A DNA stretch of 64,000 bases, taken from Vitellaria paradoxa (Eukaryota > Streptophyta > Magnoliopsida > Ericales > Sapotaceae). Each line of letters begins with the position of its first letter. Position 1 is the first letter of the stretch. The stretch covers positions 44,466,026 to 44,530,025 of the forward strand of contig CM034240.1 of NCBI GenBank assembly GCA_019916065.1, written 5' to 3'. A program made the translations under genes and the position numbers. The notes below the pieces were generated by a model that was not told the origin of the DNA, ran no database searches, and saw only the letters and a list, made by a program, of their open reading frames with translations. Shown in pieces: positions 60,801 to 64,000 of this stretch.

Positions 60801-63206
60801 ATGAGTAGCAGTTAATGCAAAACAGAAAACAGACAAGAAATAATATGGTACTGATCCTCATCAAGATCAAATTCAGAATAGATAATAATATTCTTTTAGG
60901 ATATTATATTTTCAACATAACAGCACGATAATATATCATAACATACGTTTTCAACAAGCTCCAGCGCCAGGTCCTTTGCTGATTCACCATCAGAGTAGTA
61001 CACTGAACCAATCAAATTGCTGAATTTGTCAACACCCTCCAGGACAATGCGGACCTGTTTTGTAAATCAGAACTTAAGATCATCCATGATGATGCAATTC
61101 CCAAGATAAATCAGAATCTATTTTATTTATTTATTTAATTTTTTTTTAAACTAGATAAATCAGAATTTAAGATCATCCATGATGATGCAATTCCAATTCC
61201 CAAGATGACAGAAAACAATAGCCACTCACATCTCTATTTAATACACGAATCTCAGTAAAATGTTTAGCTTCTCTTCCAAATGGATCTGGGGCAACCTCTA
61301 CAGAGGAGACTGACGAGGCTGCAAGCCTTTGTGCTGATGTTAAGGGGCACGAGGTTCTGCAGAAGCTTCCCCATTTGGTTCATCAGGGGTAATTTCAGTT
61401 GCAATAACAGTTTCTGATGCAGCTCTTCTTCCCATTGATGGTGACTGTTTAAAAAATGAAACAATTATTAAAAAAACTGAGAACTAAGGCAATCATGCAA
61501 ACTTATAAAACCTTTTAAGAATGAGCTTTGAATTCTGTACCTGGATGCCAGCAACAAACACTTGGACGAACTGAAATTCTGGAAGCAAGTACACACGAAT
61601 AGTGCTTCCATCGCGAACCTGCTCCACAATAGCTTGCATGGGCCTACCCTTGTTTGAATCTAGCAGGCCCATTGCATCAAAATTACCAGGATCACCAATG
61701 GCAGAGGGAGGTAAGCTCCTTATGGATGCCTCAGAAGCACCTGGAGCCTGCAAGGTGCAGTTAAAAAGAATAAAAAAGGGCATTAGCATGCTGTTCAATG
61801 CATGTTCACAGCAGATTCATCTAAATAATTATGAATAACCCCACGGATAGGAAAATTGAGGCATAAATTTTGGAGCTGGAGTTATTCCAGATTAATTTCA
61901 AAGAATTTATCACAACTTAGTTAAAACTTATCCAGTTTATTCAAAGCTTTGCACACTGACAAGTTTGCATACCCCACCCCAATCCCCCCCCCTCCAAAAA
62001 AAAAGATTATATAAAAATGCATACCCCAACCCAATTTTTTTTTTTTTTTTTTTTTTAGCCTACTAGAAATGTATGAAGATGATCACGTGACTGGCAATAC
62101 AGGTTCAAGAGGGACCAAAACAATTTTCTTTCTCAGGTACGTGATGCTTTTATAATTGTAAAGGAATCTTACTTTTCAAAAAAAGTAATAACAATTGCAA
62201 AGAAAAAACAGGTTCAAGATGAACCAAAGCCATTTTTTCTAAATGTCACATACATGCCAAAATCAAAGGAGGTAATAATAACAAACAACAAATCAGATAA
62301 CATTAAGGGAATCCTTTTTAGTATGTCTAAATAATAGAAAAAAGGCTTCCTGAATATTAAAATGTAAGAGATGGCTACTCGATATCTTCATGTATTGAAG
62401 AAAAGACCAGCAAATGGTCCTAGAACATAATAGGGGAACTAAAAGGCAGTAAAGCTAGACTAACCCTGCTCCAACGCCCCAGCCCTTGTTGCTTGGCTTG
62501 CTCTTCAAGGCGTAGCAGTTCTGCCAAGACAGGGCTAGCTTCTCCTTTCTGTTGACCCTGCTCCCTAACCTGCACCAAACCGATTCAGCTGATGCTCATA
62601 CCAGTGGACACGATCAAATATTAGGAATGTATGCACAAAAGCTAATTGATGTAACCTTTGCCCAGCCTTCACCAACAACCAGCAATGCAACATTCTTATC
62701 ACCAAGGAAAACAGAACCAAATTCTCGTCCTATGGATGGAACAGTATAATCCACTCTGAAAGTGACATCCTATTAAAATGCAGATTGGATACGAATAAGA
62801 TATAATAATTCCAACCTGGTCGTTAAAAGGATAATATATTGCAACTACAGCTAAAATCATTTAAATGGCCACCTTTCCTATACAAAGCTTTCTCAAATAC
62901 TCTCTGCTTTCCCACGCAAATGGCTCATCAACACCACCTCTACGAGCCTAGAAAGCAACGGGGGGAAGAAAGGATTAAAAAAAAAAGGAAAGAAAATTTT
63001 GATAAGCTAAAGTACGAAATACAAAATGCATAATGCAGCTTAGCTAAGCTTACCAATCTTGGGGCAATAAGAGACGATAAAGTAATTGTTTTCTCTGGCG
63101 GGATTTCAGCCTTGGTAGTGCTTCCCATTATCAACAAACTATCCCCCGAAGGAACAGCTTTCACTTTTCCTCTCAACCATCCTGTGGCTCCAGCTGTTGA
63201 TGCCAT
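54882..63206 (-). CDS. TSN1: Tudor-SN ribonuclease (staphylococcal nuclease-like and Tudor domains)
   Basis: Cytoplasmic RNA-binding nuclease of stress granules and P-bodies; also a target of plant metacaspase. Coding exons (minus): 63206-63054, 62947-62873, 62769-62656, 62569-62465, 61747-61541, 61444-61230, 61054-60947, 60064-59894, 59797-59600, 59508-59146, 59057-58830, 58757-58569, 58494-58418, 58322-58130, 56614-56237, 55070-54882. About 987 residues (Arabidopsis TSN1 991). Four SN-like repeats: landmarks RRGGVDEPFAWESREYLRKL, RDGSTIRVYLLPEFQFVQVF, AKYVEWSA, KAIHDQNFTGKV, FEERSNYYDALLSAE, VRCPGRDEPFSDEAIALMRR. The Tudor core is GDIVLAQFSADNSWNRAM plus FEVFYIDYGNQE (near 760-830). A final partial SN domain ends near WEYGDIQSDDED. 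One-base indels near 58307, 58430 and 61345 break the frame. Every intron is phase 0. A 5' UTR intron seems present (acceptor after 63223). Confidence 0.94.
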
Positions 63207-63801
63207 CTCAACAGCTATATATCTGCAGAAGATAGGAGTTACGTCAACATCATTCATGACACAGTACCAAGAGGGTTTAGTGCTTATATGTTTAATATTT
63301 TACTTTAATGGAAAAGAAAAATAGTTTCCATATAAAGAAGTATTCTTTTTCACAGCCTTCAAAAAAAAAAAATCTTCTTTTCCACCACAAAGAAGAGTGT
63401 TTTAATTGAGTCAAAATCCTCGGAAAAACAACTCATAAATATCATGGGGCCAACAATTGCAGAATTTACAGATACACCCAATTAAAACATCAACACAGCT
63501 CAAAAACCAAAAAAAAAAAGATAAATTTCCAATTGTTAAACAAAATGCGCCCAAAGGTAAGTAACAGAAGACAAATCCAGCTTAACTATGCGCCAGAACA
63601 GGCTAACACGCGTCAATAAAAATAGGAAAACGTCATAGGTTAGAATACTAAATTGCAAACTTTATCTGGCTCATCGAATGTATAGATCATCAAGAAAAAA
63701 AGGCAAAAAGAATATTCCGATACACAAAATATGACATTTCTAAACAATCAAAAGCTCGGAAAACAATAACCACAGCCATATAATTCAAATAGTCACATCT
63801 T

Positions 63802-63836
<35 letters not shown>

Positions 63837-64000
63837 CTGCATTAGATAGAAACCGCCTTGGTCCATATCATCAATGAACCTCCAAATAATTAACACACGA
63901 ACAGACACAGAACAGACAGGCCTCCCAGAATATTCAAATGCATGCAATCGGCAACATTACACAAGATTCAAGATGATGCAAATCTGGAATCGCAAATCAG
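63207..64000 (-). other. TSN1 5' UTR intron and upstream DNA
   Basis: On the minus strand TTCTGCAG|ATATAT at 63223/63222 is a good 3' splice site 16 bases before the ATG, so the leader is probably split and its first exon lies to the right, perhaps beyond 64000. A TA microsatellite occurs at 63809-63834. No other gene seen. Confidence 0.5.

Overview
The window is nuclear DNA from a flowering plant, most likely a eudicot. The evidence is spliced genes with GT-AG introns, plastid- and ER-targeted plant proteins, strongly AT-rich intergenic DNA, Mutator-like and hAT elements, an Au-type SINE and miR477-like hairpins. The species cannot be named. All gene models below were built by reading exons and splice sites directly.

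Layout. (1) 2.2-12.8 kb, plus strand: CLPD/ERD1, a chloroplast Hsp100/Clp ATPase, 12 coding exons. Its introns hold a probable mitochondrial-DNA insertion, a LINE tail and a foldback element. (2) 14.2-18.7 kb, minus strand: U2 snRNP A', convergent with CLPD. (3) 18.7-29.9 kb: AT-rich DNA with several DNA transposons whose ends and target-site duplications (TSDs) can be read exactly. They surround the 3' part of a FRIGIDA-like gene (minus, 23.7-24.8 kb) whose 5' part is not visible. A 100-N gap lies at 29868-29967. (4) 30-44.6 kb: no protein gene found. It holds two copies of a small MITE, an Au-type SINE, one miR477-like hairpin behind a good TATA box, and a tandem duplication (about 2.9 kb plus 4.2 kb) whose two units each carry another miR477-like hairpin. 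(5) 44.7-48.8 kb, plus: calnexin, with an exact ER-stress element upstream. (6) 48.8-54.9 kb: AT-rich, with a Pack-MULE-like element (9-bp TSD) carrying a gene fragment. (7) 54.9-63.2 kb, minus: Tudor-SN nuclease, 16 coding exons.

The protein genes are unrelated housekeeping or stress genes with no operon-like link: plastid proteostasis (CLPD), splicing (U2A'), ER folding (calnexin) and RNA regulation (Tudor-SN). Conserved exons of CLPD, U2A', calnexin and Tudor-SN contain about 14 one- or two-base indels, mostly losses in short homopolymers. Exon lengths return to consistent phase when these are allowed for, so unpolished sequence is a better explanation than pseudogenes. The most interesting content is the miR477-like cluster, the Pack-MULE with its captured Cys/His-motif fragment, and a 540-bp sequence shared in inverted orientation by two unrelated transposons.
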